A stretch of DNA of 64,000 nucleotides from Cheiracanthium punctorium (lineage: Eukaryota; Arthropoda; Arachnida; Araneae; Cheiracanthiidae): contig JAWZYV010012396.1 of assembly GCA_038373885.1 (NCBI GenBank), positions 372,001-436,000 on the forward strand. The letters run 5' to 3'. The stretch's first letter is position 1. Every line of letters starts with the position of its first letter. The notes under the pieces are model-generated. The model ran no database searches. It was not told where the DNA came from and saw nothing but the letters and a program-made list of their open reading frames with translations. This document shows, piece by piece, positions 33,616 through 45,470 of this stretch. Both the position numbers and the translations under genes were made by a program.

Positions 33616-33622
33616 CATCGAC

Positions 33623-34507
33623 GCATATGTACGTAAATTCAGAACTATAAAAAATCTTAAAAGAATCGTTTTAACAAGCGAAAACAAAATGTACACATAT
33701 GTGCTGTGTACTGGGAACGAATATGTATAGGTGATTTGATGTGCAGTTTTTAACAGTGACGTAAAAACGTCGCCAATATCCCTTGCAATGGACGATATCG
33801 ATACGATGCTATTTCAATCACGTGTCGGTGGAAAATACAAATTTGAACTAATCAGATTGAAACACCGAGTGTCAACTGAAACTACATTTTAAGTTGATTG
33901 GTTGGAGGTCACGTGTTGGCTGAAAAATGACGTCATACGGACACCGTCCATTTAAAAAAAATCAACTCTTCTGGTAATAGCATCTAACAAATATCGATTC
34001 AAGAGCTTATATGCCTCGTTAGAGCTTCTATTTTATTATATGAAAACTATAAAATTTAAGGAATATTGAGTTTCACGAGGAAAAGGAAAAAGATCACTAA
34101 ACGAGCTGGCATTTAAAAAAAAAATAGCTATTTAAAAGTCATTTTATGCGTGTTCATACATTACAATCAGCGAGTGAAAAATCAATCATCCCCTGTTTTC
34201 TTACCCTTAGGGTTGGAATTTTTTTTCCAAATCTATATGGGACCAACTTCGGGGTATACCCTTTCCAATAAAAAAAGAATTATCAAAATCGGATTACTCT
34301 GTAAAAAGTTATGCGTGGTCATACATAAAAAAAATATATACGCGTCGACTTGAGAACCTCCTCCGTTTTTCGTCGGTTAAAAAGTCTACTTGAACAGAGA
34401 AATACGAAGTCCATTCCACCCTTCCTTTAAAAAAAAAAAATTCGAATATCAAAGTGTCTCACACAAAAAATACTTGAAGTGTCGAGAAGGTTGTCAGGGT
34501 TGCCCAC
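33623..34507. other. Intergenic sequence right of the P element
   Basis: No gene recognised. Contains a TGACGTCA palindrome at 33928-33935 and two CACGTG-type motifs (near 33821 and 33910), so regulatory sequence is conceivable but unsupported. Confidence 0.35.
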
Positions 34508-34526
34508 TTTTTTTTTTTTTTTTTTT
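34508..34526. repeat. Poly(T) run, 19 nt
   Basis: Uninterrupted T run immediately before the ACTTCCTTGTACG repeat. Confidence 0.9.
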
Positions 34527-35264
34527 ACTTCCTTGTACGAAGTAAAAGGAAGTAATGTGATCGCGAAAACTTTCGGCATCCAGATTTTGACGAAAAAGTC
34601 CATTTTGATTACCTTTAAATTTACTTTTAAGAGTTTTTGCGAAACATCTCATAGTACGCATGTATGTGTTTTCATATAAATGAATGTACAATCCCTTTTG
34701 ACAGACCGCAAGCCCCCTTTGACCAGTTTTACCTGATGTCTTTACATACGTATATAACTCGCGTATCGCAAAAACTATTGGTCGTAGAATGTTGAAATTT
34801 CATATTTAGGATTGCTGTAACATCTAGTTGTGCACCTCCTTTTCTGGTGGCAATTGACAGCATAGTTTATTTACAGAGCCACCCAAAGTACTTTTCCAAT
34901 TTACGTTCTATGGGCAGAAAATCATTAAAGCGTACTTTAGAGATATCAAGTTATGTCAAATGAATCAAAAGTGTTGTATGTTGTTAAAGATTGCAAAATG
35001 AATCTCATCATGGAAAATAGTGTCTTTATCATTTATAGTTCTTCTGCAGGGAGACTCAAAAAAATTTCAACACATTATAGTCAATGCCAGTTTTAGAAAC
35101 ATTTATCCATTTCAAGGACAATGCCATCCTACCCTATAGTTATATAATGGTCCTACAACAGTCATTTGCCTCCCTTAAAAATTGCGCCAAAAGTTGCCAA
35201 GCTTGGCGACTTTTGATGCTCGTATGTATTCATGTAACTCTTAAATCTCAAAATTTGAGATTTG

Positions 35265-35492
35265 TTTGATTAAGGCAACGCTACACTAGGGCGATCTGCC
35301 AAGGATGAGGGTTGCCTTGGTAGGAGAACTTTCTAAGGAGATCTAGAGCGTATTCACGTTGCACCTGGAGAAAACTTACCAAAACTCTCGACCGTTAGAT
35401 CGACAGCCTCACGATGGGATCCGAAGCCGGGACCTTCACACTTCGGCCGTCTACCATTTTCAGTGACACAACCACTGTGTCATGGTGAGGCG
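35265..35492 (-). repeat. SINE copy (family S1), nested
   Basis: Collinear with 41035-41273, sharing AAGGCAA-CGCTACACT, GCGTATTCACGTT and GATCGACAGCC. The degraded B-box-like region (35417-35428) and A-box side lie at the right, so the SINE runs on the minus strand. Confidence 0.75.
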
Positions 35493-36042
35493 TAACTCTC
35501 AAAAACTATCAATCTTAGATCGTTGAAATTTTATATATAAGATTTTTGTAACATCTAATTGCGCATCTTGTTTTTTTTTCCAATTTACTGGAGAGTTTAT
35601 TTACACGACTACCTAAAAATATTTAAATGCATTAATGTTAATGGACATCTTCACTATATAATGTCAGTTCTCAGTTATTGTTTGATCCATGCCCAAAATT
35701 TCGCCGACCGTCATCGACCTTGGTGGCTAAGTTTGCTGAAATGTCGCTAAACTTAACACCAAAAATAATCATGCGTTTCGCATAACTCTCAAACTTTTAA
35801 CCATAGAATGTTGAAATTTTGTATTAATAACAATTGTAACATCTAACTGGGGATCTCTTTTTTGATTGCATTCGACAAAGTTATTTATTCACAAAGTCAC
35901 CCAAAAGACTTTCAATGCATGAAGGTCTTCGGATACCTACACTTCATTAAAAGTCTGTGATGAATCACTATTTCGTGTATGACCAAAATCTCACTAGCGA
36001 TCTATAGCTTGCCAGATTTTGGCAAAATATCGTTCAATTAAG

Positions 36043-37083
36043 CAGTGGCGGCTCGTGGGATACAGCAAGTACAGCCGGACTGCACTTGAAAGTATCAGCA
36101 CATACTTTAAAATAATTTTTTCTACTAATTTTCCTAAATTCAGATTAGAATTGTGGAATTCCTACGGTAAATTAAAAAAATCTCCGAAAAAAAAAAAAAA
36201 AAAAAAAAAAAAAACGTATTGTGGCCGGATCGCTCATTTAGAAAAAAAGCACTTTAATCTTCCCGCAATTCAATTGGGAAAATCTTTGGTTCAGCCCAGA
36301 GCGCTGAAAAGAAAATTGGCAGCACCGTTGCCATGACAACGGCTACGTAAGCAGCCTCTCCGGCATAGGGAGTATGAAGCTGATACAGCCGATGGAAGAT
36401 TTTTTAACGGCGGCTGAACTTGAGAACTCGACTAACTCATTGGTTCAAACGAGAAGTGAGGGAGGGGGTAAGGAGAATATATGTTTGGAAAACTCTCGAC
36501 TTTATATTGCTGAATTTATCAAGAAGGTAAGCCTGAATAGACGCTTATGAATGGACAATTACCCATCAAAGCAGTATTGTTTTTAAGTAAGCAAGAACTG
36601 GCATTTAGAGGACATGGCGAGCGAGAAAATTCTTTAAACATGGGAAATTTAAAAAAAGCTTTTAAAATTATGGATATCTGAATTAAAACAACGCCTTTTT
36701 ATGAGAGCATCACTGACCGATTCGCAAGTTTAAAAGAAAGGAGGATTGATTTGACTTATAAAAAATAAGTAAGTTTTCTTTTTTTTTTCTTTTCTTCTCA
36801 AGTTATCGTTACAAAAGAAAATTCTAAGGAAACTTCGAATCAGACATGGATTAATGCAATTTTGAGGATAAGAGCGGCTGGTTGAAATTTATGTCCATTT
36901 TATGGAAGTAAAATAGAATCTCTTACATTTTTTATGTAATTTCTTTTTTTTTTTCCTCGGTGAGGGCTTAATCCGCCAGCTTTCGAATTCAGTAAGAAAG
37001 ATTTTCCAATCCTGTCCGGTGGAAAGGGGGGGGGCTCATATGCTTCCGGCTGCACTAACAGTTTTGACCACGGGCCGCCACTG
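36043..37083. mobile_element. 1.04-kb hAT-type non-autonomous element, nested
   Basis: The ends are CAGTGGCGGCTCGTGG and, reverse-complemented, CAGTGGCGGCCCGTGG, flanked by a perfect 8-bp duplication CAATTAAG (36035-36042 and 37084-37091). Both features are hAT hallmarks. The interior has a 28-nt A run (36187-36214) and no intact transposase. Confidence 0.92.
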
Positions 37084-37261
37084 CAATTAAGCACAAAAAA
37101 CTAATCTTTCAAACTGAACCCAGCTTGGCAATATTTGAAGTATTTGGCTAGAAATCGCTAAACCTGAGTATTATTGCAGTATTTTATCTCTTTCAAGCAG
37201 AAAAAGTTTAGACAAAGTGTACTGAAAATATTAATGACTTATCAGACGTACAAGGAAGTCG

Positions 37262-38048
37262 TGCTGTCCGCATCACATTTTTTGGTTTTGTTTTTGATCA
37301 TAACTATCGTTTAAGGAATAATTTGTTCGACCTAAGCAAATCGTAGGAAAGGTCTGTGGGAACGGAAGACTTCTCTATGAATTGCATCTTGACAGTGTGG
37401 AAAAGGAAACAAAAATATTTAATAAAGAAAACTGTTCAATAAAATATGAAAAATATGCTCAGGTACCAAAGATTTTAGATGATTTCTGCAGCTTCATCAG
37501 CATATTTGGTATAAAATATTTATTTGATATTAAAAAGCCGGTAAACTCACGGTGTGTCGTTAATATTTGTCAAAAAGTTCTCACTTCAAAGTTTACGTAA
37601 AAATAAAAACAACGCCTTCAAGACAATGGTAAAGGATTTGAGATAGCAGAAACAAATGATCAAAGTTTCATGGAAGCATAGCTCTCAAATGTATCCATAC
37701 TTTATCACAAAAATGATAAACTTTGAAAAATGCATCTTTCCACCGAAAATTCAGACTTGATCTAGTGTAATCAGGATCATCATCATCCATCAACTTCATC
37801 ACTTCATCATTTTCAGTCACTACTAATTTACATAAATGTTCATTGAATATCCGTCAAAGAGACAGACGTTGTCTCGATTTTCCATTTGAAGCTCATGCTT
37901 TCCTTATACAGAACCATTTAAAATCTAAAGTTCTATGTATGTGAGTGCATTTTAACTGAAAAACTCGTATATTTTATTTAATAGAAATATACTTACTTGC
38001 AATGATAATGTATCAAAGAATGGTAATTCAGATACATACTTTTACGAT
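37262..38048. other. AT-rich intergenic sequence
   Basis: No supported gene. Short chance frames only. Confidence 0.4.
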
Positions 38049-38450
38049 ATTGTTGTTGTTGTTGTTGCTAATGCCCTCTGGTAACCGCGTTGCAGTGACA
38101 GATCCTCCTATATAGGCAGGCGATGGGCCGAAGGAGCGGCTTCCATTTCAATGAGCCCCAGTGGGAGGAAGTCCGTCTTAGCTCGGGGTCCCGTAATTTT
38201 GAACGAATTCCAGAGGAGGGACCAACCCCCTGAAATCGGCACCCCCAGAGGTATCGTTTAACAACTTGGAGGACTTTGGAGCCACGACGGATTTTACGTG
38301 CACCAGCTCCCATTAGCGTACACGGTTCCACAGCGGACGGGCCGAGAGGGGGAAGTCCCTCCCAAGCACTGGCCAAGCCAGATGCTGCTTCACTTGCCGT
38401 GTTCTTATGGGAACGGAGTTTAGCGCCCAGTCCACTGCGGGACACTTTTC
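38049..38450 (-). repeat. GC-rich retroposon copy 2
   Basis: Paralogue of 15040-15450. It keeps a clean (GTT)n tract at its left edge, reading as an (AAC)n tail on the minus strand. The 125-codon minus-strand frame across it is not a recognised protein. Confidence 0.75.
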
Positions 38451-39183
38451 GTATATAAATATAGTTAACATTTTGAGAGATAACTAAAATGCATAATCAG
38501 TCTTTAGCATTTCAATCTGTGCATTTTATACTTTTTGACTTCATCTTCTAGTTATTTTACATGTATGTTTCAAGAATTAGCCACAATAAATTTCAAAACT
38601 AGAACGAATTGCTATTTAAGAATAACGCATTAACATAAATAACGAATTCCTTTATGGAATTCTCTATAAATACGCATCAACATTGTTATATATTCTAGAA
38701 GAACAATAAACAAACATTAGCCTTTAAATGCAAAAGCGCTGATGTCTAAGGCTAATTTGTGAGGACCTTACAAAAATAATGGTAAATGAAATGTACAGTT
38801 TGGATTTTCAACATTTGGTGAAAATCAATCTATTGAGGATTTTTGATATCATGCTTTGACAGCATTTTGTAATTTCTGACCAAGATTTTGCCAATAAATA
38901 AAGTCAACACTGCAGATTTCAAAATTGACTTGCTTAACTTTTGACCAAGATTTGATTTATAGCTCTTTTTTTTTTTCTCCAGCTCTCTAAATATTGCTCT
39001 GAAAGAATCATTTTGGAAACTTTCTTACCGTGCACAATCCAAATATTTCTGGCACTTTATGCAATTCTCTGATAAGGCGTATTTTACTGTGTCTGAGAAT
39101 ACTGAGTCAGACAGAGTAAACTGTGCAATATGTCTGATTTCTCAAATTGGTCTTATATATCAACCATCAACTATCAACATAAA
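38451..39183. other. AT-rich intergenic sequence
   Basis: Nothing supported beyond homopolymer runs. Confidence 0.4.
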
Positions 39184-39479
39184 CAGGGTGTGTCAATATT
39201 CCCACACGAGTTTGGAAAGCTTATAAAAAATATGTATTACTAATACAGCAACAAAGTTGACTATATTGGAGAAAGAAATATTACAAGTTTTTTTCACTAA
39301 AATCTAAAATGTGAAACTTTCGTACCAGCGACGGATTAATGCAATTTTGTCGGGAGTGTGTGTGTGTGTGTGGGGGGGGGGGGTTAGTTTGCTCTCGAAG
39401 AGAGAAAAAACTTGCAATTTTTATTTTGCCAGTAAAGTTTTCTCCAAGAAAGAAACATTGGAAGTTTTATTTCACAAAT

Positions 39480-39660
39480 AACGGGCTTCCTCGTCGTTTT
39501 ATTGGACCTGGTTCTGACGACGATAATCGCCTTCTTCCGTGGCCACCTCGTTCTCCGGATCTAATTCCAGGCAATTTTTTTATGGGGTTACATAAAAGAT
39601 CGTGTGTTCGTAACAAGGACAAAATTTACGCCAAAGGAACACAACTGCATTTGTTACCAT
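39480..39660 (+). pseudogene. Tc1/mariner-like transposase, C-terminal remnant
   Basis: The plus strand reads NNGLPRRFIGPGSDDDNRLL, then PWPPRSPDLIPGNFFMGLHK and a short tail with NKDKIYAKG. The WPPRSPDL-P-FF-G-K block is the conserved end of the catalytic domain in many Tc1/mariner/IS630-like transposases. Nothing upstream encodes the first catalytic residues, so this is a truncated relic kept between the inverted arms of its own element. Confidence 0.7.
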
Positions 39661-39864
39661 GTTAGAACAAGTGCGTGAATGTGAGAAGAATTTGATCTTC
39701 TAACTAACAGCCACCACCTACAAACCAACTGCCCTCCCCCACCCCACTTCCGACAAAATTGCATTAATCCGTCCCTGCCACGAAATGTTCACATATTGGA
39801 TTTTTCTGAAATAAAACTTGTAACCTTTCTTCCTCCAATAAAGTCAACTTTGTTGATGTATTGG

Positions 39865-39866
<2 letters not shown>

Positions 39867-39933
<67 letters not shown>
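39867..39933. repeat. (AT)n microsatellite
   Basis: About 67 bp of alternating AT within the right inverted arm. The left arm has only a short ATTACTAATAC at the equivalent place. Confidence 0.95.
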
Positions 39934-39938
<5 letters not shown>

Positions 39939-40324
39939 GTTTTATAAGCCATCTAAACCCAGGAGGGCGTTGTGACACACCCTGTATATCAAGTATCAAT
40001 AATAAAAATCGGTCAAATATATTCTTTTAAATTCTCATTGCAAATAGTCTCTAATTAATCAAGATGTTACAGGCTGAAGAAAACAATGTCTTCTATTCCC
40101 GTAACTCAGAATTTTCTGATGTGTTCTATGAAAAAAGAAAAAAATAATAATATTTTGTGTTTTCTACAAAATTTTTTAATTTAGTTTGATATTTTTTGGA
40201 CACTTAGGCCAAAAAAGTTATTTCTTCTAAATAATTCCTTTTTTTTAGAAATGGGTGATTTCGACGCTTATTTAAATATCAGAAATTGGATTTGTTGCAC
40301 CGAAAATTCAAAGAGAATGTGATT

Positions 40325-40530
40325 ACATTAAACACACCGATTTGAATCCACATATGTTGATTTGTTTTCATGTAGAGAGTGAGTAGTATAAAGGTACTTA
40401 CAGCTTTTGAAATTCGATTTTAACCCACCGACACACATTAAACACACCGACTTGAATCCACAGATGCTGATTTGTTTTCATGTAGAATGTGAGTAGTATA
40501 AAGGTACTTACAGCTTTTGAAATTCGATTT
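40325..40530 (+). repeat. Tandem duplication, 110-bp period
   Basis: AACACACCGA starts at 40331 and 40441. Both units run through TGATTTGTTTTCATGTAGA and TACTTACAGCTTTTGAAATT with about four or five differences. Confidence 0.92.
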
Positions 40531-41034
40531 AAAAAAAATTAAACAATTTGTGCCATTTCGGTATCTTGCGAGAACGTGGAGATGAGAAAGATTTTTGTAG
40601 ATTGATCATTTAATAATTGCATACATTTTTGTCCCTCTAATGTAGATTTTAAAATTGTATGACCGTATGTTTTTCTTAAGTAACTTATGAACCAGTGCAA
40701 AAAGAGTAACATAAACTTTTAAGACCAAAATGACTAAAAAAATTTAGATGTACTTTTAATGCACATTTTGCTGAATAAAACTGAAGCAATGGGTAACCAA
40801 CAGATTGACAGAAGATAAAATTCTATTTAATAGTTCGAATAAAAACCTTTATTTTAACTTTAATTTTATATCTTTAAAAAACAAGAAATAGCATTCATTC
40901 AGTCTAAATTCAACTTTAACCGATAATTATGAATACCAATTATAACGTATTATACTAAATAGTGTGTACTACTGAACAATGAAATCTAGCTATGAGCCTT
41001 AAAATATAGATGGAAAGCGCTTACATTTTGAAAG

Positions 41035-41273
41035 ATTGGTCTGGTTTGGTTTGATAGTTAAGGCAAACGCTACACTCGGGAGATCTGCATGGATGAGGGG
41101 TGCCTTGGTCGGAGGATTTTCAAGGGTTTCTAACGCGTATTCACGTTACATCAGGAGAAAACCAACCAAAACTCCAGACCCTTATAGATCGACAGCCCCT
41201 CGGTGGGACCCGAACCCGGAACCTTTACTCTTCGTCCGTCTGTCATTTTGAGTCACACTCGGTCATGGTGGGA
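41035..41273 (-). repeat. SINE copy (family S1)
   Basis: Minus-strand tRNA-derived SINE. The B box GGTTCGGGTCC lies at 41206-41216 (complement), and the A-box-like ACCGAGTGTGACTC lies to its right near 41250-41265. The body ends at the left with a pyrimidine/GGTTTGGTTT tract. A second copy lies at 35265-35492. Confidence 0.75.
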
Positions 41274-42176
41274 CTACATTTTGGTACGATACCATGTGTA
41301 CGATCTGTGACTAATGAGAGATATCATCTAAGTAGAAAACAGGCAATGTAAATATTACATTACACTGGTGTGCATCTATATTTCCATGTGGACTTTCGCA
41401 TTTAAATAAATGTGTAATATCCCCTTTAATTTTGGGTCATGCAGTACTTTTCAGTTGCATTAAGGGGACCGGGTAAGCCCTATTTCCGCCATGTTAAATT
41501 GATCAACTTTATGTACAGCAGTTAGACAGCAGTTTATTAACAGCAACTTTATTAACAGCAGTTAGAATAATATATTTTACAAATTTTAACGGGTCAGTTT
41601 TTTTCTAAATAAAAATTTAATAAAAATATTAATCTTTTACTGAAAACCAGTTTTAAATTTGCATTTTTGAAAGAATATTGCTGCCTAAAATGAATAATTT
41701 TCAATATATTAACAAACTGCCATGCTAAAGTATATAATATAAGATGATATATCTGTCATGAAAAAATTGAGTTCATAAGTTTAATAGATATTGAGAAAAA
41801 GGAACACGAATATGTAAAATCCATAGTTTTGAGAAAATCCGCTTTGAAGATTTTTAGATAGCGTATAAACTATGAAGTGCCTTGGGGAAATATAAAATTT
41901 CTAATACTTCTGTTTGTCAGATAAACAAGTGTTATATATCGTTAGAAAGATAAAATTTTAAAGTATTTAATGCAATGAAAAAATAATAATCGATTTTTTG
42001 ACCGAATTTTGCATACCTGGTCACTTTAAGTTTATTTCTTATATTAAGAAACTGATTACCGTGTACTCAGTGAATCGTAATTAAATAAGGATTACATGCA
42101 ATGACTAATACATCAGTCAGATGTGATCTGTTGTTTGTTAAAGGAAACTGCATTAAATTATTTTTTCTACTATTTA
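41274..42176. other. AT-rich intergenic sequence
   Basis: No supported gene or repeat. Confidence 0.4.
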
Positions 42177-42782
42177 TCCAAATTTCAGAATTTTACCCTA
42201 TTTTAAAGTTGTCTACAGACGAAACTATTGTTGATAAAGTTATGAAATTTTGTGTAGAACATAATGAAGGTATGGCAATTTGTTTGAGTGAGTAAACAGA
42301 AAAAGAATAGTTCAAATGTTTGCTACCAGTGAGTTGTTTTTTAATGAATTAGACATTTATCTTACATTTATGATAGTTTACAAGTATTATTACAACAAAC
42401 CATGCTCAACATGACTGCCAAAATTGCCAGATAGGAATCGTAAGAAAGCATGTTCCCCAGCTGACCGCAGTGTGTTCGGTAAAAATGTTACAACATGCTG
42501 CGAAATGCGATGAAAGATCAAGCACAGTTCTTGGATTATCACAACTTACCAAATGTTTCAAACTCCCACAAAGCAAAAAGTCGTATGGCTTGAGGTCTGG
42601 GGACCGCAGAGGTCATGGAACCCCCCACCCCCTCTGGTGGCGAACATTTGAACTTTTTTTTTTCTGCTCAAACAAATTCCAATACCTTCATTATGTCCTA
42701 CAAAAGTTTCCATTTCTTTCTCACCAATAGTTTCGTCTTTAGACATTTTTAAAATAGGATCGTTTAACTTCGGACAACCTGT
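42177..42782. mobile_element. 600-bp element with about 150-bp terminal inverted repeats
   Basis: The left arm (about 42177-42335) and right arm (about 42630-42782) are inverted copies sharing AGACGAAACTATTG, ACATAATGAAGGTAT and AATTTGTTTGAG. The outermost bases have diverged. The interior is the transposase remnant described separately. Confidence 0.8.
42440..42616 (-). pseudogene. Tc1/mariner-like transposase, C-terminal remnant
   Basis: On the minus strand a TGA stands at the Trp position of the usual W-P-x-R-S-P-D motif. It is followed by PLRSPDLKPYDFLLCGSLKH and then a short helical tail (DNPRTVLDLSSHF). This is the conserved end of the catalytic domain. The relic is the same class as those at 3010-3258 and 39480-39660 but clearly diverged from both. 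Confidence 0.72.
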
Positions 42783-45256
42783 ATATGCTGACTAAAACAA
42801 CTTTTCAATGTCTCTCGAATGCAATAAATCTCGTCGGATGATTGCGTTTCGGGTTTCCAGTTATAAAACAGAATACTTTAGATAACAGTTTTATTATTAT
42901 TGGTATTGTATGTACAGCCACCAGCCAAATTTGTATAAAATTTTAAAAGCATCGCTAAGCCTTTTTACGATGAAAGGCTGAAATTTTGTCCATCATTTCA
43001 TTAATTTATAACAATTTACTAATTGAGATTTTTTTTTGTGGGGGGGGGCGTTCTTATAAAAATTTAAATTTGGTATTTATTTAGATTTTATCGCCTAAAA
43101 ATTTTAATCGATACCATAAAGTCTCTACCTATTTTTTACGTAACTTTGTTATTAATTGTATCTGATCAATATTTAAGAAATAAAAGTTTAGGTCAGTGTT
43201 TTGGGGAGACCTTGTACAGCATTGCAAATATGTAGGCGCATTTTTCAAATTTTAATTTTCATAATAGTCTTGTTCAATATTTATAGTCACAATTTTAAAG
43301 ACAAATATTAGGAAATGAACTGTTTTTCATATAGATTTTGAAGTATCTTGCTCTGCAACCTCAGAACATAACGGGTTTTTATTTTTTTCGCATCATAATG
43401 AAATTCGCTTCGCAATTTTCACTGTAAACAACATCAAATATACATTGTTAATCAATATTATTTGCAAAACTTATAAACTTAGTATAAAAATAGTTATAGT
43501 ATTATCGACTTAACTTTATACATGCTAGTTTGTATATTTTGTGTCCATGAGGGCGAGTAAATATCATTTTAGAAAGTCAAGCTATTTTCATATTTTTTAA
43601 CACGAATTCTATAAAGTTATAAACACATTAACATTCTATATTGGAAATTTTCTCATATTTGCGCTGTCAATATAAGTTGAGAAGTGGATGTTCGATTTTT
43701 ATTAAAACTATGTATGTTGACTTTTCTTAAAAAGCATAACTTGCGGTAGTTTTAATACTTTTGCATAAAAAAAGTTTCATGCTTTAATAGTAAAAGTTTT
43801 AGACTGGGTTGTTTTGTTTTCCCTTGTTTTGTTCTGTAGCACGTTTTTGTTTTAAGAAGCAAAATATATAAGTTTGAAATTGGAAATATTGGAACAGTTA
43901 TGAAATAATTTTTATGGAATTAAAGTGATAGTTAACAGATAACCAATATTTCTTTTCTCACAAATATTAAAAATTGTTTATTTTGTAATTTTTAACGTTG
44001 GTGTTAACGCCGAAACAACTATAATTTAATGCATCCAACTGTCGAGATGAAACAGTTTTGTGAGTTTAGAAAAAAAAATATTTAATTGGTATTCATATAT
44101 TATTTTGAAGGATGCTCATTTTTAGATTTAGTTTATCATTGTATATATGTTATCCTAATTTTATGTTAACTTAGTTTTTTTAATTACGCTTAAAACAATT
44201 TTGGTATTAAGATGGCAACTGTTTCATAGTTTCATCGACAAAGTTTCAAATGGAAGATATTTTTAAATGTTTGTGACTTAATCTGTCTGTAATTTTGTAC
44301 CCCAACTAGAAGACAAAGCTCGTTGTGGAGGCAATTACAAGAGATGCTAGAAAAAAGCATTTGACGAAAGCTTGTGTACACCCAATATATTTGATCTTCG
44401 TCCACCTAAAATAAATAATTTCGTATTCAATTTTTATTATGGACCCAGATCGAATTTCATAGTCTTCTGGGAAGTCGCGGAAACTTTTCGCATTCAAACG
44501 ATTTCGTTTTCTGTAACCCCTCTTATGTAAATGCCCCAAGCAGACGATTATTTTAATGAAAAAAAATTAAACTATGTTATCTGAAAAAACTTTCAAACGA
44601 ACTGACTTCCCTTCAAAGCTTGATGACCGTGACTTCAAATATGACGTCATTCTCACTTCAAATAGCAAATTTTTTCACCCAAATGATTAACTTTTTTTAC
44701 TGTCGGAAATAAAGTAAAACTGAAAATAGCAAACAATCGCTTTAAAAAGAGGGAACGGGTGGATTTTCAAATTTTAAAATTAGCGCAAATTATTTTTTAT
44801 ATTTTTATGTATAATGATGAAAAATTTCAAGAGCATCGTACACATGGTGTAGCTATTATTGCTTTTTTAGTCCATAACTTTTTTATCTTTAAGTTTTACA
44901 TCTTGGATGAGTTGCCCGGATGTGAGTCAAGGATCAGCGTAACTATATAGTAGGATGCCAAAAATATTCATGGATACTAGAGCAATTCATTCATGATATT
45001 AAAATCTGTTACTGCATTTTGCTCACTGAAAATGGTCTTTAAATATCTATAGCTATTTAGTAGTAAAAAAAAAATCGTAAGTTTGGGAAATGATTTGAGT
45101 TCCATTTTAGTAGCAACACATATTAGTATATGTTGAGTCTTATAGCAATATAGTTATGCTTATCGAGTGAGCGTATATTAAATATTTTATTAAGGTTTTA
45201 GGTTTTTGGCCTAATTGAGCTTTCGACTGAAAACAATCAATTTCGTAAATCAGTCT
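42783..45256. other. AT-rich intergenic sequence
   Basis: About 2.5 kb with no recognised gene. A TGACGTCA palindrome lies at 44642-44649. A 77-codon minus frame at 44306-44539 has no domain. Confidence 0.4.
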
Positions 45257-45470
45257 TCTGGCACCAAGCAAGAAACCTCTAGTATTACTCCCTCTCATGA
45301 CGCTTGGCATAATATACTTCGGTTTTGTTGTTTATTTACTTCTATTTTATTAATTGTGTCTGGCACCAAGCAAGAAACCTCTAGTATTACTCCCTCTCGT
45401 GACGCTTAGCATAATATACTTCTGTTTTGTTGCTTATTTACTTCTACTTTATTAATTGTGTACTTTTATT
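45257..45470 (+). repeat. Tandem duplication, 102-bp period
   Basis: TCTGGCACCAAGCAAGAAAC starts at 45257 and 45359. The two units differ at about five positions, and a third partial unit follows. Recent compared with other duplications in the window. Confidence 0.93.

Larger units (their letters stand above)
28835..33622 (-). mobile_element. P-superfamily DNA transposon, near-complete
   Basis: The element spans 28842-33615 (4,774 bp), flanked by a 7-bp direct repeat CATCGAC (28835-28841 and 33616-33622). The 37-bp terminal inverted repeats start CACAGCCCTCT and differ at three positions. A 10-bp subterminal inverted repeat GAAGGCGGAA lies 52 bp from the left end and 63 bp from the right end, comparable in kind to the internal inverted repeats of Drosophila P. 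The minus strand encodes a THAP DNA-binding ORF and a 711-codon transposase ORF. P-superfamily elements normally duplicate 7-8 bp. Structural integrity suggests a fairly young insertion. Activity is unproven because the two ORFs are in different frames. Confidence 0.95.
34527..37259. mobile_element. Large repeat ending in ACTTCCTTGTACG, with nested insertions
   Basis: The left end (34527) and, reverse-complemented, the right end (to 37259) share ACTTCCTTGTACG. The interior has three diverged repeats of a module containing AGAATGTTGAAATTT, TGTAACATCTA and a TTATTTAC-GAGTCACCCAAA-like block (near 34786, 35522 and 35811). A SINE at 35265-35492 and a hAT-type element at 36043-37083 sit inside it. 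A further diverged copy of the module lies at 56474-56760. The superfamily is not identified. Only 13 bp of the ends match. Confidence 0.65.
39184..39983. mobile_element. 800-bp element with about 170-bp terminal inverted repeats
   Basis: The left arm (39184 to about 39355) and right arm (about 39745-39983) start with inverted ACAGGGTGTGTCA and stay alignable through CAACAAAGTTGACT, ATTACAAGTTTT-like and GACGGATTAATGCAATTTTG blocks. The interior carries a transposase remnant. An (AT)n expansion lies in the right arm only. It looks like an internally deleted Tc1/mariner-type element. Confidence 0.82.

Noticed and set aside
39764..39952. 62-codon minus-strand frame
   Set aside because: It encodes a Tyr-Ile repeat from the (AT)n microsatellite.
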